This document shows, piece by piece, positions 1-8,304 of a stretch of 64,000 nucleotides of DNA. The notes under the pieces were generated by a model, which saw only the letters and a program-made list of their open reading frames with translations, was not told the origin of the DNA and searched no databases. The position numbers were made by a program, and so were the translations under genes. Positions within the stretch are counted from its first letter, which is position 1; every line of letters begins with the position of its first letter. The DNA comes from Cryobacterium sp. SO2 (GTDB lineage Bacteria > Actinomycetota > Actinomycetes > Actinomycetales > Microbacteriaceae): the NCBI RefSeq assembly GCF_026151165.2, contig NZ_CP117849.1, forward strand, positions 2,418,001-2,482,000, written 5' to 3'.

Positions 1-1
1 G

Positions 2-1360
2 CCGTCGCTGGGCTTCTTCATTCTCGGCTGGTCGATCCTCGAGGGCCTGGGCGCGGCCATGATGCTCCCGGCCATGATGTCGCTGATAGTGTCCAACTTC
101 GCCGCAGGACCCGCCAGGGCCCAGGCCTACGCCGGGTTCGCCGCCATCGCCGGCATCGCCGCCGGCATCGGTCCCATCATCGGCGGGCTCTTCACCACCT
201 ACCTGTCTTGGCGGCTGGCTTTCGCCAGCGAGCTGCTGGTGGCGTTGTATATCTTCACCCAGCTCAAGATCATCGCCGACGCGCCCTTCGTCGGCCGCAA
301 GCCGCGCTTCGACGTGACGGGTTTCCTTCTCAGCGCGGCCGGACTCATTCTGGTCGTGCTCGGCATCGTGATGGCCTCCGCCTACGGCCTCTTCACCGCC
401 CGCACGGATGTCGTCGTCGCCGGGCAGGTCGTGCTCACGGCCGGACAGGTCTCCCCCACGGTCATCCTCGTCGTCATCGGCTTGCTGTTCCTCATCGCCT
501 TCGTGCTTGTGGAACGCCGGCGCGACCGGCACCATCACGACACCCTTCTCGACCTGCGGCTCTTCGGCATCCGCGCGGTGTCTGCAGGAAGCTCGGTGCA
601 GCTGTTGCAGTACCTCGTGCTCACCGGGGCGATCTTCGCGCTCTCGCTCTATGTGCAGATGGAACTGAACTACTCGGCCATCCAGAGCGGGCTCACCCTG
701 CTCCCGCTGTCTTTGGCCGTGCTGTTGTCGGCGGCTGTGAGCGCCCGGATGTTCAGCAAGCGGTTCGCTCCGCGGTCGGTGATCCTGACCGGGTTCGTCA
801 TCATCGTGCTGGGCGCGCTGGCCATGGGACTGCTCGCCCGCGATGCCACGAGCGGCGCCGACTTCATCGTGGGGCTCGCGCTCATCGGGTTCGGCGCCGG
901 CACCATCGCGTCGCAGAATCAGAACCTCATCATGTCCTCGGTGAAACCGAAACGCTCCAATGAGACCTCGGGGGTCATCAACACCTCGCAGAACATCGGG
1001 GCATCCCTCGGCACGTCACTGGCCGGGGCGCTCATCCTGTCGGTGTTCGTGTTCACGGCCACGAGTCTCATCGATGACAGCCCGGAGTTCACCTCGACGG
1101 AGCAGTCCCAGCTGCAGGCGGCGGTCACCGAGAAGGCCCAGATCGTCAGCGACGCCCAGCTCAGCACCGCGGTCGCGGAGTTCCCGGCCGAGCAGCAGGC
1201 CGCCATAGTCGACATCAACGCCCAGGCCAGGCAGACGTCGCTCACCGTGGTCTACGCGGGCCTCGCCCTCGCCGGCCTGCTCGGCTTCGGCGCGGCGCTG
1301 CGGCTGCCCAGGACTCCCCCGCTGTCGCGGCGGCCGTCCCCTCAGATCCCGGATGCCTAG
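2..1360 (+). CDS. DHA2-family (EmrB/QacA-like) MFS drug exporter, 5' truncated by window edge
   Basis: The reading frame is open from base 2, so the gene begins upstream of the window; 452 residues are visible. This is a proton-coupled multidrug exporter of the cytoplasmic membrane. The start of the visible part carries the antiporter motif (LEGLGAAMMLPAMMS), followed by GPIIGG, and then about ten hydrophobic segments, consistent with a 14-helix DHA2 protein. A polar extracytoplasmic stretch lies near residues 350-400. The gene converges on the PP2C phosphatase gene and overlaps it by 4 bp. The substrate cannot be read from the sequence. Confidence 0.85.
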   Translation, partial: PSLGFFILGWSILEGLGAAMMLPAMMSLIVSNFAAGPARAQAYAGFAAIAGIAAGIGPIIGGLFTTYLSWRLAFASELLVALYIFTQLKIIADAPFVGRKPRFDVTGFLLSAAGLILVVLGIVMASAYGLFTARTDVVVAGQVVLTAGQVSPTVILVVIGLLFLIAFVLVERRRDRHHHDTLLDLRLFGIRAVSAGSSVQLLQYLVLTGAIFALSLYVQMELNYSAIQSGLTLLPLSLAVLLSAAVSARMFSKRFAPRSVILTGFVIIVLGALAMGLLARDATSGADFIVGLALIGFGAGTIASQNQNLIMSSVKPKRSNETSGVINTSQNIGASLGTSLAGALILSVFVFTATSLIDDSPEFTSTEQSQLQAAVTEKAQIVSDAQLSTAVAEFPAEQQAAIVDINAQARQTSLTVVYAGLALAGLLGFGAALRLPRTPPLSRRPSPQIPDA

Positions 1361-2145
1361 GCGAACGTCGATTCGACGAAGACGACGGTGACATTGTCCC
1401 GGCCGCCCTTGGCCAGTGCGGCGGCGACGAGAGTGTCGGCGACGGCGCCGAGGTCGTCCGGTGCGGTGCGCGCGGCAATCAGCCCGGCGATCTCCCGAAC
1501 CGACAGCTCCTTGGTGAGGCCGTCCGAACAGATCAGGAAGGTGTGCGTGCCGGCTACGGGCAGCAGCCAGACATCGGCGTCGACGAATTCGTCGGCACCG
1601 ACGGCGCGGGTGATGACGTTACGGCTCGGGTGTTTCTCGGCGTCGGCGGCCTTGATCAGACCGGCCTCCACCATTTCCTGCACCGCGGAGTGGTCGACGC
1701 TGAGCTGGCTGAGGGTGCGGCCGTCCCAGGTGTAGATCCGCGAATCACCGACGTTGAAGGCCATCCAGTGGTAGCCAATATTGTCGCCGGCGTCGACGAT
1801 CGCCACTCCGGCGAGGGTGGTTCCGGAGATGGCGGTACCGAAGTCATCGTCGGAACTGAGATCGCGAACGGCGTCGTTCGACGAGTGAATGGCGTCGAGG
1901 ATCCGCTCCGGCGTGGACGGGAGGTTCTCTTCGATGTGATCGGTGAAGACGCGGATGACGGTCTGGCTCGCCGCGTCGCCGTGCGCGTGACCGCCCATGC
2001 CATCGGCGACGAAGAAGACCGGGGACTGCGACAGGAAGCTGTCCTCGTTGATCTTCCGCACCCGGCCGACATCGCTGCTGGCACCGAACCGCACGTTCAC
2101 GACCGAAGTGCCGAGGGTGATCGCACTCTCGCCGTTCACCGCCAT
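1357..2145 (-). CDS. PP2C-family serine/threonine protein phosphatase
   Basis: 262-residue metal-dependent Ser/Thr phosphatase (PPM/PP2C fold), soluble, without a membrane anchor, so unlike the longer PstP that ends in a transmembrane tail. Metal ligands are visible at D35 (RKINEDSF) and D48-G49 (VADGMGGH), with a late SDGLT motif and the C-terminal GGRDNVTVV block. The start at 2145 is preferred because GGTGGGG lies just upstream of the ATG; in-frame ATGs at 2169 and 2199 are alternatives. It probably counteracts Hanks-type kinases, but no kinase is nearby. Confidence 0.88.
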   Translation of the reverse strand: MAVNGESAITLGTSVVNVRFGASSDVGRVRKINEDSFLSQSPVFFVADGMGGHAHGDAASQTVIRVFTDHIEENLPSTPERILDAIHSSNDAVRDLSSDDDFGTAISGTTLAGVAIVDAGDNIGYHWMAFNVGDSRIYTWDGRTLSQLSVDHSAVQEMVEAGLIKAADAEKHPSRNVITRAVGADEFVDADVWLLPVAGTHTFLICSDGLTKELSVREIAGLIAARTAPDDLGAVADTLVAAALAKGGRDNVTVVFVESTFA

Positions 2146-2261
2146 CTGTACCCCACCAGTCCCGTCCATGCCCTCATCCGGGGCGCTTCCGGCCCGCAAC
2201 CGGGGGAAGTGGAGCTACCACCGTACCAATGCGCGGGCCGGTTCATGCCCTGTGACCGGGG

Positions 2262-3287
2262 TTATTCGCCCGTGGGGCCGGTGAGTTCGCCGGATTTCGC
2301 GGCGTTCTCCCTGCGGGTGTCCCTGTGGGTCTTCAGCAGGCTGGCGATGGTCGCAACGGCCATCGACACGATGATCACGGCGAGCGAGGTCCAGGTGTCG
2401 ATCTCCGGCGCCCACTCGAAGCCTTCTCCCCCATTGAGGAACGGGACCTCGTTGGTGTGCAGGGCGTGGAAGACGAGCTTGACGCCGATGAAGAACAGGA
2501 TGAACGCGATGCCGTACTTGAGGTACTCGAGGCGCTCGAGCAGGCCGCCGAGCAGGAAATACAGCTGGCGCAGGCCCATCAGTGCGAACACGTTGGCCGT
2601 GAACACGATGAACGGGCTCTGGGTGATGCCGAAGATGGCCGGGATCGAGTCGAGCGCGAAGATCAGGTCGGTGGTGCCGATCGCGATCAGCACGATCAGC
2701 ATGGGGGTGAAGAGCTTGCGGCCGTCGATCGTGGTGCGGATCTTCGACCCGTCGAAGGTGGGCGAGATGCGGATGTGGCGGCGCAGGTAGCGCACCAGAC
2801 CGTTCTCGGCGTCGTCCTCGCCGCCCTCCTTCGCGAAGGCCTGGTGGATGGCCGTGTACAGCAGGAAAGCACCGAAGATGTAGAAGATCCAGCTGAAGTT
2901 CTCGATCAGCGAAGCGCCGAGCAGGATGAAGATGCCGCGCAGCACAAGGGCGATGATGATGCCCACCATCAGCACTTCCTGCTGGTACTTCCGGGGCACC
3001 GAGAACCTCGCCATGATGATCACGAAGACGAAGAGGTTGTCGATCGACAGGCTGTACTCGGTGAGCCAGCCGGCCAGGAATTGCCCGGCGTGCTCGCCGC
3101 CGCCGAAGATGAGCATCAGCAGCGCGAAGACCAGGGCGAGGCCCACGTAGAACACGACCCACAGCGTGGCTTCGCGCACCGAGGGCACGTGGGGGCGCTT
3201 GTAGACGATCAGAAGGTCGGCGACGAGGATCAGCGTCAGGATGACCAGCGAGGCCACCTCGAAGACGATGGGCAGCTCAAGATTCAC
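2262..3287 (-). CDS. TerC/Alx-family integral membrane metal exporter
   Basis: 341-residue polytopic membrane protein of the TerC family (about 8 helices; acidic residues within helices, e.g. VADLLIVYKR near the N-terminus and SIDNLFVFV). Family members such as Alx, MeeY and YkoY export Mn2+. The start is GTG at 3287. The long leader contains a probable yybP-ykoY manganese riboswitch, which supports a role in Mn2+ export or insertion of metal into exported proteins. The C-terminal tail is hydrophilic and basic. It is a single-gene transcription unit. Confidence 0.9.
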   Translation of the reverse strand: MNLELPIVFEVASLVILTLILVADLLIVYKRPHVPSVREATLWVVFYVGLALVFALLMLIFGGGEHAGQFLAGWLTEYSLSIDNLFVFVIIMARFSVPRKYQQEVLMVGIIIALVLRGIFILLGASLIENFSWIFYIFGAFLLYTAIHQAFAKEGGEDDAENGLVRYLRRHIRISPTFDGSKIRTTIDGRKLFTPMLIVLIAIGTTDLIFALDSIPAIFGITQSPFIVFTANVFALMGLRQLYFLLGGLLERLEYLKYGIAFILFFIGVKLVFHALHTNEVPFLNGGEGFEWAPEIDTWTSLAVIIVSMAVATIASLLKTHRDTRRENAAKSGELTGPTGE

Positions 3288-3357
3288 GGAAAAAGGGGCC
3301 TTTCAGGATGCAACGGGCAGGGTGCAGCGGGCAGAGTGCGCGGGTGCTGAGTCAGCG

Positions 3358-3484
3358 AAATCCCGAAAGTCTCTCCCGCATCGCAACGAAGCGACACCAC
3401 CGCGGCCGGGACCGCACAGCGGTCCGTGTTGACGACCACGGCATAGGGCAGCCAGAGGGCGCCCAGAGGGATACTCCCCTTCGA
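3358..3484 (-). promoter_or_regulatory. Probable yybP-ykoY (Mn2+-sensing) riboswitch in the terC leader
   Basis: On the minus strand, about 70 nt before the terC start, three blocks typical of the yybP-ykoY class occur in order: GGGGAGTA at the 5' end (about 3470-3477), GTCGTCAACACGG in the middle, and GGGAGAGACTTTCGGG at the 3' end (about 3361-3376). Short GC-rich inverted repeats lie between them. This RNA class commonly precedes TerC-family genes and turns them on with Mn2+. The assignment is by motif recognition; no covariance model was run. Confidence 0.7.
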
Positions 3485-3567
3485 CCTCCGATCTTACTCT
3501 TCCGCGGGCCCCCGGCTCCGGTGCCCAGCAACGACACACGCCGGGAGCCGACACCGGACACGACGAA

Positions 3568-3593
3568 GCCGGCCACCCCGAAGGGTGGCCGGC
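3568..3593 (-). terminator. Perfect 11-bp hairpin downstream of the DoxX-like gene
   Basis: GCCGGCCACCC, a CGAA tetraloop, then GGGTGGCCGGC: a perfect stem placed 25 nt after the minus-strand stop at 3618. It lacks a U-run, as many actinobacterial terminators do. Confidence 0.7.
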
Positions 3594-3617
3594 CGGGTAC
3601 TGCTGTGTGCTGCCGGA

Positions 3618-4178
3618 CTAGACCAGCCAGGTGTACTTCTGCACGATCGGCAGGGCCTTCCAGGTCTTACCGAAGCCCCAGGTGTCCCCGGCGGCAAAGA
3701 CCGCGACGACGATCAGGGCGAGCGCGTAGATGATGTGGTAGTCGACGAGCGGGTTGGTCGATGCGGCGCCGGCGGTGAAGGGCCATTCCGCGAGGTACAT
3801 GAACACCATGATGAGGCTGCCGGCGACGGCGCTGATGCGCAGACCCACACCGAGCATCACGGCCAGGCCGACGGCGATCATGCCGAGCATGAACAGGAAG
3901 TCGACGAGCGGGCTGGCGATGCCGACGAAGAACGGCTGCAGCGGTCCGGTGACGCCGGGACTGTTGAGGAAGCCCTGGGCCGGGGTTCCGCCGTTCAGCC
4001 ACGAGTTCTCGGTGGGAGTGGAGAAGCCCAGGCCGAACGTCTTGTCGAGGAAGGCCCACAGGAAGATGAATCCTGTGGCCAGACGCAGCACCGCGAGGGT
4101 GCGACGCTGGAGCAGGGTGGTGCCGGTCGTCGCGGCGGGAGCGGTGACCGCGGCCCCGCGGGTGGTGGTGCTGGCCAT
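3618..4178 (-). CDS. DoxX-like / thiosulfate dehydrogenase large-subunit-type membrane protein
   Basis: 186-residue membrane protein with four predicted helices, of the DoxX / thiosulfate:quinone dehydrogenase DoxD-like superfamily. The first helix carries RLATGFIFLWAFLDKTFGLG, a usual family opening, followed by an extracytoplasmic loop with NSWLNGG. The start at 4178 is chosen because AGAGGAAA lies upstream; longer frames to 4226 have no ribosome site. The N-terminus is Thr/Ala-rich. In actinobacteria such proteins are often orphan genes; a thiosulfate substrate is not established here. Confidence 0.78.
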   Translation of the reverse strand: MASTTTRGAAVTAPAATTGTTLLQRRTLAVLRLATGFIFLWAFLDKTFGLGFSTPTENSWLNGGTPAQGFLNSPGVTGPLQPFFVGIASPLVDFLFMLGMIAVGLAVMLGVGLRISAVAGSLIMVFMYLAEWPFTAGAASTNPLVDYHIIYALALIVVAVFAAGDTWGFGKTWKALPIVQKYTWLV

Positions 4179-4366
4179 GGGATGGTTTCCTCTATGTCGA
4201 ATTCGGATGTCCGTGTCGTCTGACATTGGACTGTGAGTTCAAGACTCCCAGCCCGTTCGCAGCAACGACAGGGTCGAACGTCCCACCCGGGTGAACACTT
4301 GATGCCGATCAGCCCCAAAAACAGGGCCCGGAGGCATTTCGCGCGCGCGCCCGATACAGTACCGAC

Positions 4367-4786
4367 ATGAATCAGTCCGTGAATGATGTGGGTATCGCAC
4401 GATCCGGCACCTGGACCGGTCTGTCCGGGCTGAACATCGCCGTGGCTGTGGCCTCGGGTGCCTTCGGTGTGGTCGCGATCGTCAACCCGTCGAACCTCGT
4501 CAGAACACCCGTCGCCTCGGACGTAGCGACCGGCTTTTTCGTCGATATGTATGGTCTTCGAGCGGTGGGCATTGCGGCCGGCCTCGTCGCGGCCGGCCTG
4601 ACGATGCGGCGCGCTCCGACAGCCGCCGCCGTTGCGTTTCTCGGAGGTGGACTCGTGCAGCTGGGCGACGTGGCCATCGCGGCTCGTTCCAGAACGCCCG
4701 GCGTCGTCGGAGCAAGTGTTGCCGCAGTCATCCACATTGCCAGCGCAGGTCTTCTTCTTCGCCACGTTCGCCGCACGAGTCCCTGA
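4367..4786 (+). CDS. Small DUF4267-like membrane protein
   Basis: 139 residues, four hydrophobic segments, Gly/Ala-rich, with a conserved-looking NPSNLVRTP near residue 45 and MYGLRAVGIAAGL after it. This arrangement resembles DUF4267 (small four-helix proteins of unknown function). No clear Shine-Dalgarno precedes the ATG, so initiation may be weak or leaderless. Its neighbours (DoxX-like gene divergent, tRNA-Glu downstream on the other strand) give no functional clue. Confidence 0.6.
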   Translation: MNQSVNDVGIARSGTWTGLSGLNIAVAVASGAFGVVAIVNPSNLVRTPVASDVATGFFVDMYGLRAVGIAAGLVAAGLTMRRAPTAAAVAFLGGGLVQLGDVAIAARSRTPGVVGASVAAVIHIASAGLLLRHVRRTSP

Positions 4787-4825
4787 ACTCGGCTTTCGAC
4801 GTCGTTCCGGGCCTTAACGAAATAT

Positions 4826-4859
4826 GCCCGGGTCCCCCTCAGCAGAGGGAGAACCGGGC
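4826..4859 (-). terminator. Hairpin terminator behind tRNA-Glu
   Basis: A 15-bp GC-rich stem, 4826-4840 pairing with 4845-4859 with few mismatches around an AGCA loop, followed on the minus strand by ATATTT. It starts 5 nt after the tRNA 3' end and could also serve the + strand gene ending at 4786. Confidence 0.75.
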
Positions 4860-4864
4860 GTTTG

Positions 4865-4937
4865 TGACCCCAACCGGATTCGAACCGGTGTTACCGCCGT
4901 GAGAGGGCGGTGTCCTAGGCCGCTAAACGATGGGGCC
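4865..4937 (-). tRNA. tRNA-Glu (anticodon CTC)
   Basis: 73 nt, cloverleaf readable by eye. The acceptor stem GGCCCCA pairs with TGGGGTC, the anticodon stem CCGCC/GGCGG encloses a loop with CTC, and the T-arm is GGTTCGAATCC. The discriminator is A; CCA is not encoded. The sequence is followed by its own terminator hairpin. Confidence 0.97.
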
Positions 4938-5115
4938 GTTTTTGCAACTTCACGAGTATGCCACATGCTCGATACTCAGTTCAAATCGAGGTGTTCGTCC
5001 GCGCGTCGCACAGGCATCCGTTGCTGCTGTCAGAGTACCGTGCACGGCTGCGGGTGCTCTCAGGATGCGCGTGTCGATCGTTGCCGGTGGCTGGGTTTGG
5101 GTATTAGCTCGAGAC

Positions 5116-5754
5116 ATGAAGTTGACCAAACTGGAGCACGCCGCACTCGTCCTCGAAGCCTCAGGGCAAAAGCTGTTCATCGACCCCGGATCGTTCACCA
5201 CCGCGCTCACCGAGACCGCGAATGCGGCCGCGGTGGTCATTACGCACGAGCACCCCGATCACTGGACCCCCGAGCAATTGGGCCGGGTGATCGCCATGAA
5301 CCCCGGCGTGCCGATCTACGGACCCGCCGGCGTGGCCGCCGCGGCCGGTGACATCCCCGTGACCGTCGTCGCCGAGGGCGACACCGTGACGGCCGGGCCG
5401 TTCACCCTGCGGTTCTTTGGCGAGAAGCACGCCGTGATCCACTCGTCGATCCCCGTGATCGACAATGTGGGGGTGCTCGTTAACGACGAGTTGTTCTACC
5501 CGGGCGACGCGTTCACGATTCCCGACGGCATCGACGTGCAGACCCTGGCCGTGCCGGCCGGTGCTCCGTGGCTGAAGATCAGTGAGGTCATCGACTACGT
5601 GCTCGCGGTCAAGCCGCGCCGCAGTTTCCCCACTCACGAGATGGGCCTGTCACGCAGTGGCAAGGACCTGTCGAATTCCCGGATCAAGGCCGCCACCGAA
5701 CAGAACGGCGGCACCTTCTTCCCGCTCGAACCACACGAGTCGCTCGACCTGTAA
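5116..5754 (+). CDS. MBL-fold metallo-hydrolase (UlaG-like)
   Basis: 212-residue metallo-beta-lactamase-fold hydrolase. It opens with the usual MKLTKLEHAALVLEASG strand, then FIDPG and the metal motif THEHPDHW; a second-half His is in EKHAVIH, with PGDAF and PTHEMG following. The fold binds two metal ions and hydrolyses esters, lactones or phosphodiesters; the substrate is unknown. The start at 5116 excludes an upstream extension that would run into the tRNA-Glu gene. A 22-bp tandem duplication overlaps its stop codon, and a YciI-like gene follows 43 bp later. Confidence 0.82.
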   Translation: MKLTKLEHAALVLEASGQKLFIDPGSFTTALTETANAAAVVITHEHPDHWTPEQLGRVIAMNPGVPIYGPAGVAAAAGDIPVTVVAEGDTVTAGPFTLRFFGEKHAVIHSSIPVIDNVGVLVNDELFYPGDAFTIPDGIDVQTLAVPAGAPWLKISEVIDYVLAVKPRRSFPTHEMGLSRSGKDLSNSRIKAATEQNGGTFFPLEPHESLDL

Positions 5755-5786
5755 CCGCATATCGCGCGACTTGTAAACGCATATCG
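5743..5786 (+). repeat. 22-bp tandem duplication over the end of the MBL-fold gene
   Basis: Two adjacent 22-nt units (5743-5764 and 5765-5786) agree at 19 positions and share TGTAA.CGCATATCG. The first unit contains the MBL gene's stop codon; the second carries a relic of it and ends in the ribosome binding site region of the YciI gene. Confidence 0.7.
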
Positions 5787-5797
5787 AAGGAGATCTC

Positions 5798-6175
5798 ATG
5801 CGTTTCTCGTTGCTCATCATCAAGGCCGAGACCAGGGAGGGCGACATCTCCGAGGAGGAGCTGGCGCCGTTCCGGGAACTCTTCGACGCGTATGCGGCCT
5901 CGCTGCAAGAGTCCGGTGCGCTGGTGGCGGCGGACATCTTCCGGCCCGCAGCCGAGTCCACCACCGTTACGCTCCGCGGCGGCAGCCGGGAGGTGCGCGA
6001 CGGACCTTTCATCGACGCCGTCGAGACCCTCTCGGGCTGCTTCGTGATCGACGTGCCGAACCGGGCCACAGCGCTGGGCTGGGCGGAGAAATGCCCGGCC
6101 GCTCTGTACGGCGTGGTCGAGGTGCGCCGGGCGGCCCTGGCGTTCCGCGATGGACGCTGGCGCGGCGAGCCCTGA
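5798..6175 (+). CDS. YciI-family (YCII-related, DGPF) protein
   Basis: 125-residue protein of the YCII-related alpha/beta-barrel family. It starts MRFSLLIIKAE and carries the diagnostic R(D)GPF motif (VRDGPFIDAVE) followed by GCFVID. Family members form dimers and are often encoded near ECF sigma factors, but none is nearby; enzymatic function is not established for this branch. A strong AAGGAGATCTC ribosome site fixes the start. Likely co-transcribed with the MBL-fold gene. Confidence 0.85.
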   Translation: MRFSLLIIKAETREGDISEEELAPFRELFDAYAASLQESGALVAADIFRPAAESTTVTLRGGSREVRDGPFIDAVETLSGCFVIDVPNRATALGWAEKCPAALYGVVEVRRAALAFRDGRWRGEP

Positions 6176-6178
6176 CCG

Positions 6179-6847
6179 TCAGGTGGTGTCGGAGCGACGC
6201 TCCGCCGCCGCCGTGAGCAGAGCCGACACCTCCGCCTCCCCGACGGCGTCGAATCGCCGGTAGTACTGCCCGACGGCCGCGAAGCCGAAGGGCGTCGCAA
6301 CCGCGATAACCTCGTCTGCGGCCGTGCCCGCGGGCTGTCTGAGCTCCGACTCGGCCTGCGCCGCGATGACGGGCACCGCCAGCACCACCCGGGCGGCACC
6401 GAGATGCCGGGCGACCCGGCACGCTGCTCGAGCCGTGGACCCGGTGGCCACCCCGTCGTCCACGATGACGGCCGTGCGGCCGGCCAGATTCAGGGGCGGG
6501 CGAACGCACCGCAACTCAGCCGCCCTCGCCTCGAGCACGATTCGCTCCCGGCGTTCGACAGCCTGAATCTGGGCGCCGGTGACCTCGGCGAGCGCCAGCA
6601 CGCGCGGGTTGAACACCCGCACCCCGTTCTCGCCGATCGCGCCCATAGCCACCTCGAGGTCGAACGGAAGACCGAGTTTGCGCACGATGATCACGTCCAG
6701 CGGCGCATCCAGTGCCTTCGCCACCTCCGCTGCAACCGGCACTCCCCCGCGTGGCAGGCCGAGCACCACGATGTTCTGGCCCCGAAAGCCCGTGAGGATG
6801 TGTGCCAGCTGGCGGCCGGCATCCGCTCGATCGGTGAAGAGCGCCAT
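6179..6847 (-). CDS. Phosphoribosyltransferase-domain protein (PRT copy 1)
   Basis: 222-residue type I phosphoribosyltransferase-fold protein. The PRPP-binding loop VIVDDGVATGSTARAA is near residues 120-135, and an N-terminal GLPRGGVPVA motif follows the first strand. The base or acceptor it uses is not evident. The next gene upstream on the strand encodes a homologous domain with the same ALFTDRADAGRQLA / VLFSDRVDAGRQLA opening, so the pair arose by tandem duplication. The start at 6847 (MALFTDRAD) matches the paralogue; 6868 is an alternative. Confidence 0.83.
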   Translation of the reverse strand: MALFTDRADAGRQLAHILTGFRGQNIVVLGLPRGGVPVAAEVAKALDAPLDVIIVRKLGLPFDLEVAMGAIGENGVRVFNPRVLALAEVTGAQIQAVERRERIVLEARAAELRCVRPPLNLAGRTAVIVDDGVATGSTARAACRVARHLGAARVVLAVPVIAAQAESELRQPAGTAADEVIAVATPFGFAAVGQYYRRFDAVGEAEVSALLTAAAERRSDTT

Positions 6848-6907
6848 GGCTGCAGCGTCGTCCAACACCGAACCTCCCGCAAGCCCGGCATTCCAGCGAC
6901 CAACCCT

Positions 6908-8248
6908 TTACGCCGGCGCCTCGACGTCTGGCGGCAGCAGGAAGCGGGCGAACCAGTCTGCGGCCAACTCGGCGGCGGCGCCCAGCGTGCCCGGCTCCTC
7001 GAAGAGGTGGGTGGCCCCGGGCACGACGGCCACCCGGTTCTCGCAGCGCAGGAGTCTCTGCGCGTCGCGGTTGAGCTCCAGCACGTCGGTGTCGGCACCG
7101 CCAACGATGAGCAGTGTGGGCGAGGTCACCTGCGGCAACCTGGCGCCGGCCAGATCGGGCCGGCCACCACGGGACACGACGGCGGCGATCGTCACACCGG
7201 GGTCGCCGGCCGCCCAGAGGGCCGCGGCGGCTCCGGTACTGGCGCCGAAGTAGCCGATGTGGCTTCCAGCCGCGTCCGCGCGGTCCGACACCCAGTGGGT
7301 GACCTCGGTCAAACGCCGCCCGAGCAACTCGATGTCGAAGACGTTGCCGCGGTCCAATTCCTCCTGCGGCGTGAGCAGGTCGAACAGCAACGTGCCCAGC
7401 CCCGCCCCGTACAGCACGTCGGCCACATACTGATTGCGGGGGCTGTGCCGGCTGCTGCCGCTGCCGTGGGCGAAGAGCACCACCCCGGTCGGCGATGCCG
7501 GCAGGTGCAGGTGCCCGCGCAACGTCACCTCGGCGAGAGGAATCTCAACCTCGATATCGGCATCGGCATCGGCATCGGTGTCCGGCGCCGGCGGAGCGAC
7601 GTCTCCGGTCAGCCGCCGCGCGGCCTCGTCGAGCAGGCGCACGACCTCGGCGTCGTCGGTGGCGGAAAAATCGGTGTAGAACTGCCCGACCGCCCAGAAG
7701 GCTTCCGGCGCAGCGACGTAGACGACGTCGTCGGCGCCGGTGAGTGTACCCAGGGTGCTGGCGGCGATCACGGGCACCGCGAGGATCACCCTCTCGGCGC
7801 CGAGCCGCCTGGCCACATCACAGGCCACCTGCGCCGTGGCACCGGTGGCCACGCCGTCGTCAACGATTACCGCGATGCGCCCCTGCAGGGAAATCCGGTC
7901 ACGACCCGGCCGCAACCGGGCCACCCGGGCATCCAGGTGGGCACGTTCGCGGGTCTCGACCGCCTGCACCTCCGCATCCGTGACCCCGGTGAGCGCCACG
8001 ATCGACTCGTCGACGAGTTCTTCGCCTCCCTCGCCGATGGCGCCCATCGCGAGTTCGGGTTGAAAGGGCACGCCCAGCTTGCGCACCACGATCACGTCGA
8101 GCGGGGCCGCGAGCGCGGCGGCGACCTCGAAGGCGACCGGCACTCCCCCTCGGGGAATGCCCAGCACCACAACGTCCTGTCCACGCAGCTCGAGGAGTTG
8201 GCCCGCCAGCTGCCGGCCGGCGTCGACACGATCAGAGAAGAGCACCAC
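6908..8248 (-). CDS. Phosphoribosyltransferase fused to an alpha/beta hydrolase
   Basis: 446 residues, two domains. Residues 1-215 are a phosphoribosyltransferase domain (GIPRGGVPVA; PRPP loop VIVDDGVATGATAQ), paralogous to the next gene. An Asp-Ala repeat linker (DTDADADADIE, encoded by GCATCG hexamers) leads to residues 235-446, a dienelactone-hydrolase-like domain with FAHGSGSSRHS, the nucleophile elbow GASTG, and a late Asp-His pair (GGADTD, GATHLFEEPG). Such fusions are known in actinobacteria, but no biochemical role is established. GTG start. Confidence 0.85.
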   Translation of the reverse strand: MVLFSDRVDAGRQLAGQLLELRGQDVVVLGIPRGGVPVAFEVAAALAAPLDVIVVRKLGVPFQPELAMGAIGEGGEELVDESIVALTGVTDAEVQAVETRERAHLDARVARLRPGRDRISLQGRIAVIVDDGVATGATAQVACDVARRLGAERVILAVPVIAASTLGTLTGADDVVYVAAPEAFWAVGQFYTDFSATDDAEVVRLLDEAARRLTGDVAPPAPDTDADADADIEVEIPLAEVTLRGHLHLPASPTGVVLFAHGSGSSRHSPRNQYVADVLYGAGLGTLLFDLLTPQEELDRGNVFDIELLGRRLTEVTHWVSDRADAAGSHIGYFGASTGAAAALWAAGDPGVTIAAVVSRGGRPDLAGARLPQVTSPTLLIVGGADTDVLELNRDAQRLLRCENRVAVVPGATHLFEEPGTLGAAAELAADWFARFLLPPDVEAPA

Positions 8249-8304
8249 CGGGCCATGATGGTCCTCGACGGCCCTTGGCGCTAGGAGCTAGGGGGCGCTG
8301 GGCG

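Larger units (their letters stand above)
3288..3617. other. 330-bp intergenic region between terC and the DoxX-like gene
   Basis: No coding gene is supported here. It holds the terC leader with the riboswitch (3358-3484), unassigned sequence at 3485-3567, and the DoxX-gene terminator hairpin (3568-3593). Confidence 0.6.

Noticed and set aside
4930..5115. Upstream extension of the MBL-fold gene to 4930
   Set aside because: It would begin inside the tRNA-Glu gene; the domain starts at 5116.
6404..8284. A 626-codon + strand frame opposite the two phosphoribosyltransferase genes
   Set aside because: It mirrors high-GC codon bias of the real minus-strand genes, shows no domain and has no ribosome site.
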